The notes: generated by a model from the sequence alone, not told the origin. A stretch of DNA of 64,000 bases from Kibdelosporangium persicum (GCF_013280595.1 NZ_JAAATY010000038.1:1-64000), one strand, 5' to 3'. Positions 50,634 through 60,529 are shown, counted from the stretch's first letter. Program-made: numbers and translations.

Positions 50634-53600
50634 ATGTTGTGGGGCGTGACCACGAACCGGACGGCTGCCGACAGGTTGGATGCGACCTGGTGGGTTCGAG
50701 GCGTGGCGCTGCACGAACGTGCCGTGGCGGAACCGCTTGCGGCCGGCACGGTGCACCAGGCGGACGGCAGCGAGCACACCTGGTTCGGCGCGCGGCTGGC
50801 CGATCTGGGGCTCGACGAGGCGAGTGCTCTGGCCCTGGCCACCGAGTCTCCGGACAGTGTCGCCGCCAGGATCACCCGGCCGGACTGGGCGGACTTCGCC
50901 GAGCAGGCACTGCGCAGAGCCGAGCCGCTGCCGCCGGTGACCCCGGTGTACCGCGACTGGCAGGAGGCGTTCGCCGCCATACTCCGCCCATTCGTCGCCG
51001 TGGCCACCGATCGGGTGACCGCCGGGGTGAGTCCGGGACTGGCGGATCTCGACTCCGTCGCCGAGCAGTTCGCCGTCGAACTGGGCCGCGGACTGGCCGA
51101 GCTCGCGGCCCGGACGCTGGTGGCGGAGATGCACGAATCCCGCGGACGGCTGATCGGCGGAGACAGCCGTGCGCGCTTCGCCGACTTCGTCCGGCGGACG
51201 GCCGATCCGGCCGGTCTCGCGGCGTTGCTCGGCAAGTACCCCGTGCTCAGCAGGTTGCTCGGCCAGACGAGCCGGTTCGCCGCCGATGCCCGGATCGAGT
51301 TGCTCGGCCGGTTCTCGGGCGATCGCCCCGAGATCGTCGAGCTGCTGCTGCACGGCAGCGATCCCGGTCCGCTCGCGATGATCGAGACCGGCCGGGGGGA
51401 CATCCATCAGCGCGGCCGTTCGGTGGCGTTCCTGTCGTTCGCCGGCGGTGAGCGGGTCGTCTACAAACCCCGTGACCTACGGGCACACGTCTGGTTCAAC
51501 GCCGCTGTCGCCTCGCTGAACCGGATGGTGGCCCAGCTCGGCCTGCGGACTGCGGCGGTCGTGGCCAAACCGGGCTACGGCTGGGTCGAGTTCGTGACCG
51601 CACGCCCGCTGGCGGATCTCGCCGAAGCCGACTTCTTCTACCGCCGCCAAGGCGCCCTGCTCGCGCTCCTGCACGCGACGTCCGCGTCGGACATCCACTA
51701 CCAGAACCTGATCGCGTGCGGTGACCAGCCGATGCTGGTGGACGTCGAAACGCTGTTGCAGCCCGTCCTGCCGGGGCCTGCGGGCCAGGCGGCGGATCCC
51801 GCGGCGCAGGTCCTGGCCACCTCGGTGTACCGCACCGCGTTGCTGCCGATGATCGTGGTGGGTGAGCACGGCGCGGTCGACATGTCAGGCCTGGGCGGGG
51901 ACCGGGGAACAGACTCGCCGGGCAGCAAAGTGGGCTGGCAGTTCCCGGCGACCGACCGCATGCGCCCGGTCCGCGAGCCGGTGCGGTTCACCGGTGCGTC
52001 GAACCGTCCCCGGTTCGGCGACCGGGACCTCGAACCGTGCGACTACGAACAGGCGCTCATCCACGGATTCCGGCTCGGCTACGACGCGATCATGGCCCAC
52101 GGCGCGGAACTCACCGACCTCGTCGCGGAGACCGCGGGCATGGACGTTCGCGTCCTCGTGCGTCCCACCCACGGCTACGTGGCCCTGCTGGAGGAGTCCA
52201 CCCGGCCGGACCTGCTCACCGACGCACTCGCCCGTGACCGCGTGTTCGACCTGCTGTGGACGGAGTCGGCCGGGTTTCCGCTGCGCCGCAGGCTGTCCCG
52301 GCATGAACTGGTGGATCTGTGGGCGGGTGACGTGCCGCTGTTCACCGCGCGGCCGGATCGGCGGGACCTGTGGACGTCGGACGGCGTGCCCGAGCCGGAC
52401 GTGCTCGGCGAGACGGTGCTGGACCAGGTTCGCGCCAAGATCAACGGCTACAGCGCGGCGGACCGGCACGACCAGGAGTGGATCATTTCGGCCACGCTGG
52501 CCACCAGGCGGCCGATCGAGGGGCACGTCAGCACCGTGCCGGTGCCTGGCCCGATCAAGCTCACCGCGGCGCAGCCGGAAAGGCTGCTCGCCGTGGCCTG
52601 CGGCATCGCCGACCAGATCGTCGCGAGGAGCGCGGCCGTGGGCGACCGCGTCAACTGGCTCGGCCTGGAACCCGTCGACGACCGGCAGTGGTTGCTGCTG
52701 CCCATGGGGGCGGGGCTGGCCAACGGGTACACCGGCGTCGCGTTGTTCCTGGCGCAACTGGCCGACCTGACCCATGTCGCCCACTACGGCGATGTGGCGG
52801 CCCGGGCCGTCACGGGGATGGCGCCGCTGTTCGACGTTCTGGCCACTCAGCCCGCACTCGTGGCGGCGGTCGGTCCCGGCGGGTACCACGGGTTCGGAGG
52901 CATCGCGTACGCGCTCGCGCGGATGGCGACTTCGTTGTCGAGCAGCGAGCTGGGGCACCTGGCGGAGTCCGCCGTGGACCTTGCCGAGGTGGCGGCCGGT
53001 GGCGCCACCGGATGGGCGCACGGTGTCGCGGGGTGTCTGGCGGCGATGATCGCGGTGCACGCCGAACTGGGCATGCCGTCGGCGGCGCGACTGGCGGAGA
53101 TCTGTGCGGACCGGCTGCTGCGGGATGTGGGGCGGGATGTGGCCGGTGCTCGCGGCTTCACCGACGGCAGTGCCGGGATCGGCTTGGCGCTGACGAGATT
53201 CGGTGACACCGACGCGGCCCACGCCCGGGCCGGCCGGGAGATCCTGGCCGCGTCCGCGCACCACGACCACGACGGCTGGTGTTCCGGCCGGGCCGGACTC
53301 CTGGCCGCGCGATCGCCCTTGATGGACGAAATCGAACTGGAGCGTGCCGTGCGGCACTTCGCCGAGCGTCGAGTGCTGCGCGACCTCAGCCTGTGCCACG
53401 GCGAACTGGGCATCACCGAGGCGCTGACGGTGATGGCCGAGCGCCAGCCCGCGGCGGTGCCTGCCCTGCGCGGCCGGGCCGGGCTGGTGCTCGACGCGGT
53501 GAACCGCTACGGCGTGTTCTGCGGGACACCCAACGGTGTGATCACCCCTGGACTGCTCACCGGGCTGGCCGGAATCGGGTACGGGCTGCTGAGGCTCGGC

Positions 53601-53657
53601 TTTCCCGACCGGGTTCCGTCGGTGCTGTTGCTGGAACCCACGCCCGCGAAGAAGTGA
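50634..53657 (+). CDS. lanM: Class II lanthipeptide synthetase (LanM)
   Basis: 1007 aa, typical LanM length. The N-terminal ~600 residues are the kinase-like dehydratase (phosphorylates Ser/Thr then eliminates); VVYKPRDL and the following region match DUF4135. The C-terminal ~350 residues are a LanC-like cyclase with zinc ligands C883 (GWCSG) and C921-H922 (LCHGE), then the GxTGxAG-type end (LLTGLAGIGYGLLRLG). It makes Lan/MeLan rings on a precursor. The start is ATG 50634 or GTG 50646. A small gene 38 bp downstream is the likely substrate. No LanT transporter or leader protease is found nearby. Confidence 0.92.
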   Translation: MLWGVTTNRTAADRLDATWWVRGVALHERAVAEPLAAGTVHQADGSEHTWFGARLADLGLDEASALALATESPDSVAARITRPDWADFAEQALRRAEPLPPVTPVYRDWQEAFAAILRPFVAVATDRVTAGVSPGLADLDSVAEQFAVELGRGLAELAARTLVAEMHESRGRLIGGDSRARFADFVRRTADPAGLAALLGKYPVLSRLLGQTSRFAADARIELLGRFSGDRPEIVELLLHGSDPGPLAMIETGRGDIHQRGRSVAFLSFAGGERVVYKPRDLRAHVWFNAAVASLNRMVAQLGLRTAAVVAKPGYGWVEFVTARPLADLAEADFFYRRQGALLALLHATSASDIHYQNLIACGDQPMLVDVETLLQPVLPGPAGQAADPAAQVLATSVYRTALLPMIVVGEHGAVDMSGLGGDRGTDSPGSKVGWQFPATDRMRPVREPVRFTGASNRPRFGDRDLEPCDYEQALIHGFRLGYDAIMAHGAELTDLVAETAGMDVRVLVRPTHGYVALLEESTRPDLLTDALARDRVFDLLWTESAGFPLRRRLSRHELVDLWAGDVPLFTARPDRRDLWTSDGVPEPDVLGETVLDQVRAKINGYSAADRHDQEWIISATLATRRPIEGHVSTVPVPGPIKLTAAQPERLLAVACGIADQIVARSAAVGDRVNWLGLEPVDDRQWLLLPMGAGLANGYTGVALFLAQLADLTHVAHYGDVAARAVTGMAPLFDVLATQPALVAAVGPGGYHGFGGIAYALARMATSLSSSELGHLAESAVDLAEVAAGGATGWAHGVAGCLAAMIAVHAELGMPSAARLAEICADRLLRDVGRDVAGARGFTDGSAGIGLALTRFGDTDAAHARAGREILAASAHHDHDGWCSGRAGLLAARSPLMDEIELERAVRHFAERRVLRDLSLCHGELGITEALTVMAERQPAAVPALRGRAGLVLDAVNRYGVFCGTPNGVITPGLLTGLAGIGYGLLRLGFPDRVPSVLLLEPTPAKK

Positions 53658-53695
53658 ACAACGCAATCACACCACCAGAGAACAGGGAGAGACGA

Positions 53696-53935
53696 ATGTC
53701 GACCACCCCCGAGGAACTGGCCGAGTCCGGTGACCCTGAGGACCAGCCACAGGCGGTCGGTCCGATGGACCGCCTGAAGCTCCTGCCGATGACAACGCCG
53801 TTCGGATTACGGGCGGCGGTTCTCGCGGGACTGGTCATCTCGGCGGGTGTCGCCGCTTCCGGAGGGGCCGGGGTCTTCGAGGACCCGGCCGCCGCGGTGG
53901 CCACAACGCCGATATGCAGCGTCAGTCACCACTGA
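53696..53935 (+). CDS. lanA: Candidate class II lanthipeptide precursor
   Basis: 79 aa, start ATG with GGGAGAG 6-8 nt upstream, directly behind lanM and followed by a terminator. The first ~30 residues are acidic (EELAESGDPEDQP); residues 36-54 form a hydrophobic helix; GG at 56-57 could be a double-Gly cleavage site. The C-terminus TTPICSVSHH holds T70, T71, C74, S75 and S77, so one ring (T70-C74 or T71-C74) is possible. Having a single Cys and a membrane-helix-like leader is unusual for a LanM substrate; a small membrane accessory peptide is the alternative. L38 is a TTA codon (53807-53809), suggesting bldA control of the peptide itself. Confidence 0.6.
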   Translation: MSTTPEELAESGDPEDQPQAVGPMDRLKLLPMTTPFGLRAAVLAGLVISAGVAASGGAGVFEDPAAAVATTPICSVSHH

Positions 53936-53954
53936 GAAATCAAGCGCTGACACC

Positions 53955-53992
53955 GTTTCCGGCAACCGGCCAATGGACCGGTTGTCGGAAAC
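53955..53992 (+). terminator. Hairpin terminator after the class II precursor gene
   Basis: 15-bp stem (53955-53969 with 53978-53992) containing one G-U pair, 8-nt loop, 19 bp after the stop. It ends only 18 bp before the regulator start at 54011; TGGACC (53974-53979) in its loop and TAATGT (53998-54003) could form a weak promoter for a leaderless regulator mRNA. Confidence 0.75.
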
Positions 53993-54010
53993 TAAGCTAA
54001 TGTCGGAAAA

Positions 54011-56923
54011 GTGGGGCAACGGTCGTCTGTCATAGTCGGGCGGGATGGCGAACTGCGCACCATGAGGAAGCTGCTGGACTCGGCACGCGGTGGGCGTGGG
54101 GCCGCGGTCTTCCTCGTCGGTGAGGGTGGCATCGGAAAGTCGCGGCTCGCCGCGACGGCCGCCGATCTCGGCTTCGCCGCCGACATGAGACTGTTGCGTG
54201 GCCGGGGGAGCGCGATCGGCCCGCCCGCGCCGTTCCGGTCGTTGACCGAGGCGTTGCTGTCGTTGACCCGGCTGGACAGTCCGGTCGACGTGGACGCGCT
54301 CGGCCCGTACCGGCCGGTCCTCGGCCGCCTGATCCCGGACTGGGGACCGCCGGTCACCGACCACGACGACGGTTCGCTGGTCATCCTGGCCGAGGCGGTG
54401 CTGCGGCTGATCGGCCTGGCCGGCCGGCGCAACGGCTGTCTGGTGACGCTCGAGGACATGCACGACGCCGATCCGGAAACCCTCGCCGTGGTCGACTACC
54501 TGACCGACAACATCGGCAGGCAGCCGACCGTCCTGCTCGGCACCGTCAGGGCCGATCCGGGTCCGGCACTGACCCTTGCCCAGTCGGCGGCCCGGCGCGG
54601 CGCCGCTGTGCTGATGGAGCTGGACCGGCTCGGCAAACCCGAGGTGTGCAGGCTGGCCGCCTCGTGCCTCGGCGTCGGACAGCAGGACGTGTCACCGGAC
54701 GCCACCGACCTGTTGTGGGCCGGCAGCGCCGGAAACCCCTTTCTGGTCGAGGAAGTACTCGGCGGGATGGTGGACGGTGGCCTGCTGGTGGCCCAGGACG
54801 GACGCTGGCAGTTGTGCGACACCACGCCGGCCACCGCGCCGCCGACATTCGTGCGGAGCGTCGCCCGGCGCGTCGAGCAGTTGGATCCTCGGACGCGTGA
54901 GCTGGTTTCGGCGGCCGCCGTGCTGGGCCCGCGGTTCCCGCTCGCGTTGATGCGGGAGGTCACCGGCCTGTCGTACCGGGACCTGCTCAGTCACCTGCAT
55001 ACCGACCGCGCGGCGCAGTTGATCGTCTCCGACGACCAGGCGCCTGGCTGGTACGGCTTCCAGCACCAGCTGATCGTGGAAGCCGTGCTGAGCCTGCTCA
55101 CCCCGGCCGACCGGGCACGGCTGTCGGCCCAGGTCGCGGACGCGGTGGAGGCGGTCTACCCGGGACTTCCCGGTGAATGGTGCCAGGCGTGCGCCGCCCT
55201 GCGCCTGGACGCCGGTGACATCGTGGCAGCCGGGCGGCTGTTCCTCGAATCCGGCCGGCGTGCGCTCAACCAGGGCGCCGCCGATTCGGCTGTCGCCTTG
55301 CTCGACCGGGCCTGGGAGTTGCTCGCGCACGAGGACGGCGCCACCCGCGCCGACGTGCTGGAGACCCTGCTCTACGCGCTCGCCGAAGCGGGGCAGATCG
55401 ACCGGGCGTTCAATTCGGTCACCTCGCTCGACCAGGCCGGCAGTGGCCTCGACCGGCAGCGGCGGGCCCGGCTGCGCACCCGGCTCGCGTGGGCTGCCCA
55501 CGTCGCCGGGAGATACGCCGACGGCGTGGCCCAGGTCGACGCTGCCCGGGCTTTGCTCGGCCCGGACGCCAGTCCGGCCGACTCCGCACCGATAGATGTC
55601 GTCGACGCCTACCTCGCGGTGGATCAACCCGGGCCGGAACAACTGCGGAAGGCCGAATCGCTGGCGCGTCGTGCGGCGACCGTGGCGCAGACGGCGGACC
55701 TGCCCGTTGTCGCCTGCCAGGCCTGGCAGCTGCTGGGTGCCCTCGTCCGGCCGCGTGACCCGGTCCAGGCGTCCAGCTGCCTGGAACGCAGCAGGGCCGT
55801 CGCGGTCCAGTACGACCTGCCGATCTGGGAGATCCACGCCCTCGCCCGGCTGGGCAACGACGACGCGATGCACGACGGCAGTCTCGACCGGTTGACCGAG
55901 GCCAGGCGGCAGGCATCCCGGATCGGCGCCGTGACCGCCCGGTACCACGCGGACTCCAGCACGGCACTCCAGATCATCCTGCGTGGCGACTTCGACGCCG
56001 CCGAGGCGCTGATCGACGACGTGCTCACCGCCACGACCCGGCTGGGACTGAGAGAACCCGCGCGGTACGTTCGCCTGCTGCGGGTCGTGCTCGCCGGGCA
56101 TCGCGGCCAAAGCCAGGAGATGACGCACGCACTCGCCGATTTCCGTGAGCGGGAGGGTGATCTGATCCAGCACGCGCCGCGGATACACGGTCTCGCGAAG
56201 GCTACCTGCGCTCTGCTGGAGGAAGACCGCTCCCGCGCGATGGCCGAGTTGGCCATGGCGATGCGATACGAGGCGGCGAACCCGACGATCTACGCCTATG
56301 CCGGGCGGTACGGCGTGCAACTGTTGCTGCGGATCCTGTCCGGAGACATGGACTGGGAGGCGTACGAGGAGATCACCGCTGATCCGGGCAGTCGCTTCCG
56401 GTGGGACCGGCAGTTCGCGACGTTCGGGCGAGCGGTGCTGGCCGGTCGATCGGGGCAGCACGCGGAGGCGGCCGCGGCCGTCGACGAGGCCATGTCCGTA
56501 GGAGCGCCGTACGCCATGGGAAAGCACCTCGGCCTGCGGCTCGTCGGTGAGGCCGCGCTGGCCGACGGCTGGGGCACACCCGTGGAATGGCTTCGTACGG
56601 CCGAAGAGTACTTCCACAGCGCGGATATTCCGGCAGTGGCCGGTGCGTGCCGGGCGCTGCTGCGGAGCGCGGGCGCGCGGGTCGCCCAGCGTCGCAACGG
56701 TGCCGGCGAGATACCTGCCGTCTTACGGGCAGACGGCGTGACGGTTCGCGAGTACGAGGTTCTGCGACTGCTCGTGCACAGGCTCGGCAACCGCGAGATC
56801 GCCGACCAGTTGCACCTGTCGCCGCGCACGGTCGAGCGGCACATCTCCAGCCTCCTCACCAAAACCGGCCTGCCCAACCGCAAGGCTCTCGGCGAGCTCG
56901 CCGCCACCGTCGTCCCGTCGTGA
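54011..56923 (+). CDS. LAL-type LuxR regulator with N-terminal ATPase
   Basis: 970 aa, the usual size for large ATP-binding LuxR regulators. The GTG at 54011 gives a short lead into IVGRDGELRTM; Walker A is GEGGIGKSRL (about 38-47); Walker B is poorly formed around VTLEDMHDAD. The middle ~500 residues are helical, TPR-like repeats; the C-terminus is a LuxR HTH (VTVREYEVLRLLVHRLGN, then LSPRTVERHISSLL). LALs commonly activate antibiotic clusters. It contains a TTA codon (56723-56725, residue 905, just before the HTH), so full-length activator would need the bldA tRNA. It lies between the class II and class I lanthipeptide genes and may control either or the NRPS locus. Confidence 0.9.
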   Translation: MGQRSSVIVGRDGELRTMRKLLDSARGGRGAAVFLVGEGGIGKSRLAATAADLGFAADMRLLRGRGSAIGPPAPFRSLTEALLSLTRLDSPVDVDALGPYRPVLGRLIPDWGPPVTDHDDGSLVILAEAVLRLIGLAGRRNGCLVTLEDMHDADPETLAVVDYLTDNIGRQPTVLLGTVRADPGPALTLAQSAARRGAAVLMELDRLGKPEVCRLAASCLGVGQQDVSPDATDLLWAGSAGNPFLVEEVLGGMVDGGLLVAQDGRWQLCDTTPATAPPTFVRSVARRVEQLDPRTRELVSAAAVLGPRFPLALMREVTGLSYRDLLSHLHTDRAAQLIVSDDQAPGWYGFQHQLIVEAVLSLLTPADRARLSAQVADAVEAVYPGLPGEWCQACAALRLDAGDIVAAGRLFLESGRRALNQGAADSAVALLDRAWELLAHEDGATRADVLETLLYALAEAGQIDRAFNSVTSLDQAGSGLDRQRRARLRTRLAWAAHVAGRYADGVAQVDAARALLGPDASPADSAPIDVVDAYLAVDQPGPEQLRKAESLARRAATVAQTADLPVVACQAWQLLGALVRPRDPVQASSCLERSRAVAVQYDLPIWEIHALARLGNDDAMHDGSLDRLTEARRQASRIGAVTARYHADSSTALQIILRGDFDAAEALIDDVLTATTRLGLREPARYVRLLRVVLAGHRGQSQEMTHALADFREREGDLIQHAPRIHGLAKATCALLEEDRSRAMAELAMAMRYEAANPTIYAYAGRYGVQLLLRILSGDMDWEAYEEITADPGSRFRWDRQFATFGRAVLAGRSGQHAEAAAAVDEAMSVGAPYAMGKHLGLRLVGEAALADGWGTPVEWLRTAEEYFHSADIPAVAGACRALLRSAGARVAQRRNGAGEIPAVLRADGVTVREYEVLRLLVHRLGNREIADQLHLSPRTVERHISSLLTKTGLPNRKALGELAATVVPS

Positions 56924-57134
56924 CATTCCGTCGAACTGTCCGATCGGCATTCCGCTGGTGTCCTGAATAGACAAGCCGGTGCGCTGAGCCGAACGTTCCC
57001 CGGGTGAGCACAAGGGAACCCACGGCACGGCCGGCCGCCCTCATCGCTGCGTGAAACACTCTGTGCGCCAGGCATTCCGTCCGGAATCGTTGCCGTCGGC
57101 ACCACGAGGACCGAGGCACACGGCGGGAGTTGTG

Positions 57135-58097
57135 ATGGGGACACACGCAGAGCGCGCGGACATCGAAGATGTCGCGCTCGCCGCGCCCCTGCCCGTGGGT
57201 GCCGGCCTCGTGCCCGTGCGGCGATTTCTCCTTGACTGCGCGGACTCGGCCGGTGGGACGCTGACGGACGAGCAAAGGGTGTTCCTGCGAGCCGGGCGGC
57301 AGGCGCTGCTCACCGGATCAGGATGGGTCCAGTATGGACTGTCCTTGGCCGGGTGCCGCCCCGCTCCTTCGCTGTACGCCGCGTTGGGCGACCTCGCGAC
57401 CACTGTGTTGCACGGTGGCCAGGCCACCCAGTTCGCTTTCGTGCACAAGCCGCCAGGTCTCCGGATTCGCTTCGAGCCCGCGCCGGGCGAGCGGGACGAA
57501 CTGCGCGGCCAGGTGCGTGCCGCCTGTGAGCGCTGGCAGCGGGACAACCTCGTGGGCACTGTGACCGAGCCGTGCTATGAGCCCGAGACTGCTCTGTTCG
57601 GTGGGCCCGCCTCGCTGACCCACGTCCATCGTCTGTTCACTACGGACTCCCTCTTCTGGCTGGAGTGCCACGCCGCCCCCGGTGAGCCCGCGTGGGCGCG
57701 TTCGCTGCCGGTACTGGCCGAGTTGTTCGCGGGCTTGGGTGTGGTGGGCTGGGAGGACCTGGACGTCTGGGACCGTGTCCGGGTCCAGTGCCGCCGCGGG
57801 TTGCCGTCCGAGGTGACCGGATCTGCGGCCTTCCGCCACGCCGCGGATGGTGTGCGCGCGGCCTGGGCACAGAGTCGCGAGAGTGCCGGCCATCTCGGGG
57901 TACGCGCCTTGGCGGACACGTGGCGCCGCGAGTACTTAGACACCGGTGAGGCGTGGCTGGGACCGCGGGAGGCCGCGGCGCTGGTGACGATCTTCCACTG
58001 GAACCGTGGCGGGCTCGACCCGCTGCGCCAGGGGTTACTGACAGAGGCGTTGGCTGACCGCGCGGCAGCGCTCGGAATCCCGGCTGTCCGGTCATGA
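57135..58097 (+). CDS. LanB elimination protein (thiopeptide-type bacteriocin biosynthesis, SpaB_C-like)
   Basis: 320 aa from the ATG at 57135 (GGGAG 9 nt upstream). It corresponds to the C-terminal glutamate-elimination domain of LanB, here as a separate protein, as in thiopeptide pathways; conserved features include GLRIRFEP and the Arg/His-rich core. It would eliminate the glutamate installed by the partner encoded next, leaving Dha/Dhb. The gene order is the reverse of a full-length LanB. Two in-frame TTA codons (57936-57938, 58035-58037) are striking in this GC-rich gene. The 211-bp gap before it holds only a weak 6-bp stem (56995-57019), no clear promoter. The stop overlaps the next ATG. 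Confidence 0.85.
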   Translation: MGTHAERADIEDVALAAPLPVGAGLVPVRRFLLDCADSAGGTLTDEQRVFLRAGRQALLTGSGWVQYGLSLAGCRPAPSLYAALGDLATTVLHGGQATQFAFVHKPPGLRIRFEPAPGERDELRGQVRAACERWQRDNLVGTVTEPCYEPETALFGGPASLTHVHRLFTTDSLFWLECHAAPGEPAWARSLPVLAELFAGLGVVGWEDLDVWDRVRVQCRRGLPSEVTGSAAFRHAADGVRAAWAQSRESAGHLGVRALADTWRREYLDTGEAWLGPREAAALVTIFHWNRGGLDPLRQGLLTEALADRAAALGIPAVRS

Positions 58098-60496
58098 ACG
58101 CGCCGATCGTGGCCCTGATGCGGACGGCGGCGCTGCCGATGGCGTGGTTTGCCCGTGCCGGTGCGCCCGAACTGGCCGACGCCCTACGGCAGTGGGATCG
58201 CGACCGCGACCGCCTGGCCGCGGACGGTTTGACCCTCGCCGACGCGATAGGCGACGTGGTCGTACCGCACCTGGCGCTCGGCGCCGCTGATCGGGCCGAT
58301 GCGCTCGCCGCGCGGCGGTTGCTGCACACGCTCCCTGACCCGATCCCGCCCCGCGCTGAGGGAGTGGTCGCGGCAGCTGCCGACATTGCCGTTCGCGTCG
58401 GCCAGACCGAACTCGGCACTCGCCTGCGGCGGACGGCACGGACATTGACCGAGTTGGCCGACCGGCACGCGCACCTGGACGACGCGGTCGATGCCGAACA
58501 GCGGCGCCTGTCCGAGTTGCCTTGGTCAGTGCTCGCCACCGACCCAGTGGCGCGGCTGGCCATCGCCGAGGCACAGCCGGGTGTGCTCGCCGACATCCAG
58601 ACGCGGTTGGGCGCGGGGGAGACATGGACTGGCAAGCGGATGCGCCAGCGTGCGGATCTGTTGTGGCGGCTGATCACGCGGGGCAGCACACGAGCCACCC
58701 CGCGAGGTTGGCTGGCCCACACGGCGTTGCTGCAGGTCGCCGACGCTCCGGCGGATGTCCTGCCGCCGCTGACTGATGACTACGCCGTCGAGTACGCGGC
58801 CAACCGGCACGACGGGACCGGTCTGGCGGAGCTGACAGCCCCCGGCGCGTTGCTCGCGGTCACGCCCCTGCACCGCGACATCGAGGCGGACACCCTCTTC
58901 TGGGTGATCGACCCGCGGACGCCCGACCGGCTGCGACGGCTCCGGCTCCGCCGCACCGAGCCACTGCGAGCCGTGTTGGACGCGCTCACCGGAAGCACAC
59001 TGACGCTCCCACAGTTCACCGCCGCCTTGGTCCCGCCGCATGCGGAACCGGTCGACCGTGACCAGCACCAACGGATCGTGCACGGGTTCGTCCAACACTT
59101 GATCCGGCTTGGCGTGGTCACGGTTTCGCTGCCCACCAGCGCCACGACAACCGGGTGGGCACCACGAACCGGCACATTGCCGCGTCCGCGCGAGGGCAGT
59201 TTCGTCGACGTGCATCGCCGTTCGGACGGTCCGCTGCCGCTGGCCTACGTCCGCCGGGTCGAGGAGCTGAGCGGCTCGGCCATGCGAGTGCTGGACGTAG
59301 TCGGCTCCAGCCGGCCTCGGGTGACACAGACGGCGGACCTCTCGGAGACGCCGCGCCCAGTGCTGGACCTGATGGTGGACGACCTGGCCGAGCCGCCAAG
59401 TCCTCGCAGGCAGCGGTGGGACTGGCCAGTACCGGACGTGGCGGACACCCCGTACGGACGGCTGCACAGGTGGCTGAGCGAACGGCTCGACGTGGGCCCG
59501 GTCGACATCGACGACACCGTCCTCGCGATGGTGGGTGCACCGCCGAGCGTTCCCACGGCCTGGCCGTTGGACTGCGTGATCGTTCCGGTGCGGCCAACCG
59601 GCCTGCCGCTGGCAGTGTTCGACTACGTCCGCTCCACGGGAACGCTGGACTCGCGGTTCGCCGACGCACTAGCAGTGCTGCACCCCGCCGGACCGGTGCG
59701 GCCCGAGTGGTATCGGACGTTTCTGCGGCAGGTCGAGCGGGACCTGGGGGGTCGCTTCGTCGAACTGCTGGTGCCCCCGTTGTCGGCCAAGGCCGCCAAC
59801 GCGGTCCGCAGGCCCGCCTACACCGAAGCGTGGACCGGTGATCCGGATGTCCACCGCTACTACCGGGACGGCTTGCGGCGGCCCTCGACGTACCTACCGC
59901 TGTCCGGGCTGACCATCCAGCGGACGGACGGCGGACCGGTGGTGCGGGCCCATGGCGAACGGATCTGGCCGGTCTACCACTCCACCCGCGCAATGCCCCA
60001 GCCGTGGGACGTGATCGGCAACCGGCTGCTGGCCGCGAGCCCTCGGGCGAACCGCGTGCCCTGGGAACGGCTGCGCTACTCACTGACCGGCTGGCCGGAT
60101 CGCCACTGGATGCCCCGCATCACCGTCGGCGGCGGCCAGTTGGTGTTGAGCCCACAGCAATGGCGGCTGCGCGCCGACGAGCTCTGGGAAACGTCCGCGC
60201 CTGCGCCCGGTGCGGCACGAGCCCTGGCCCGGCTGCGAGCCGTACGAGGCCTGCCGCGCTGGGTGACCGTCGCCGCCGATGCGCAGGACGAGCCGAGGGC
60301 GTGCGATCTCGACAGCTTGCACACCGTTCGACTGGTGGACCGGATCAGGCGCTGCGGCGTGACGGAGTTCCTGGTGGCGGAGATGCTGCCCGAACCGGAT
60401 ATCGCCGGCGGGCCTACGCACCGCGGTGAACTCGTCCTGCGCCTGCCCCTGGCCGCCGACCCCGCGGAGATGGCCTCCCGCGTCCGGTCCGGCTGA
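58094..60496 (+). CDS. LanB glutamylation protein (lantibiotic dehydratase N-terminal domain)
   Basis: 800 aa, ATG overlapping the upstream stop (ATGA). It covers the LanB glutamylation domain, which transfers Glu from tRNA-Glu to Ser/Thr of the precursor: TRATPRGWLAH matches the conserved TRSTPFGLFAG-type motif, and the end (GELVLRLPLA) is the usual domain terminus. It has no elimination domain, which is supplied by the preceding gene. It is not a close copy of the dehydratase at 1-2172. A PEARL function (adding an amino acid to a peptide C-terminus) is less likely because the elimination partner and precursor are adjacent. Confidence 0.88.
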   Translation: MNAPIVALMRTAALPMAWFARAGAPELADALRQWDRDRDRLAADGLTLADAIGDVVVPHLALGAADRADALAARRLLHTLPDPIPPRAEGVVAAAADIAVRVGQTELGTRLRRTARTLTELADRHAHLDDAVDAEQRRLSELPWSVLATDPVARLAIAEAQPGVLADIQTRLGAGETWTGKRMRQRADLLWRLITRGSTRATPRGWLAHTALLQVADAPADVLPPLTDDYAVEYAANRHDGTGLAELTAPGALLAVTPLHRDIEADTLFWVIDPRTPDRLRRLRLRRTEPLRAVLDALTGSTLTLPQFTAALVPPHAEPVDRDQHQRIVHGFVQHLIRLGVVTVSLPTSATTTGWAPRTGTLPRPREGSFVDVHRRSDGPLPLAYVRRVEELSGSAMRVLDVVGSSRPRVTQTADLSETPRPVLDLMVDDLAEPPSPRRQRWDWPVPDVADTPYGRLHRWLSERLDVGPVDIDDTVLAMVGAPPSVPTAWPLDCVIVPVRPTGLPLAVFDYVRSTGTLDSRFADALAVLHPAGPVRPEWYRTFLRQVERDLGGRFVELLVPPLSAKAANAVRRPAYTEAWTGDPDVHRYYRDGLRRPSTYLPLSGLTIQRTDGGPVVRAHGERIWPVYHSTRAMPQPWDVIGNRLLAASPRANRVPWERLRYSLTGWPDRHWMPRITVGGGQLVLSPQQWRLRADELWETSAPAPGAARALARLRAVRGLPRWVTVAADAQDEPRACDLDSLHTVRLVDRIRRCGVTEFLVAEMLPEPDIAGGPTHRGELVLRLPLAADPAEMASRVRSG

Positions 60497-60511
60497 CCGA
60501 ACCGAGCTCCG

Positions 60512-60529
60512 CCGGGACGCCCGTCCCGG
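60512..60529 (+). promoter_or_regulatory. Short hairpin upstream of the class I precursor
   Basis: 8-bp stem CCGGGACG/CGTCCCGG with a 2-nt loop (extendable by a G-U pair), 16 bp after the dehydratase stop and about 20 bp before a strong AAAGGAGGG. It may attenuate read-through or stabilise the 5' end of a separate precursor mRNA. Confidence 0.45.

Noticed and set aside
56924-57134. Possible terminator GTTCCC/GGGAAC after the LAL regulator (56995-57019)
   Set aside because: Only a 6-bp stem with a 13-nt loop; much weaker than the other terminators here.
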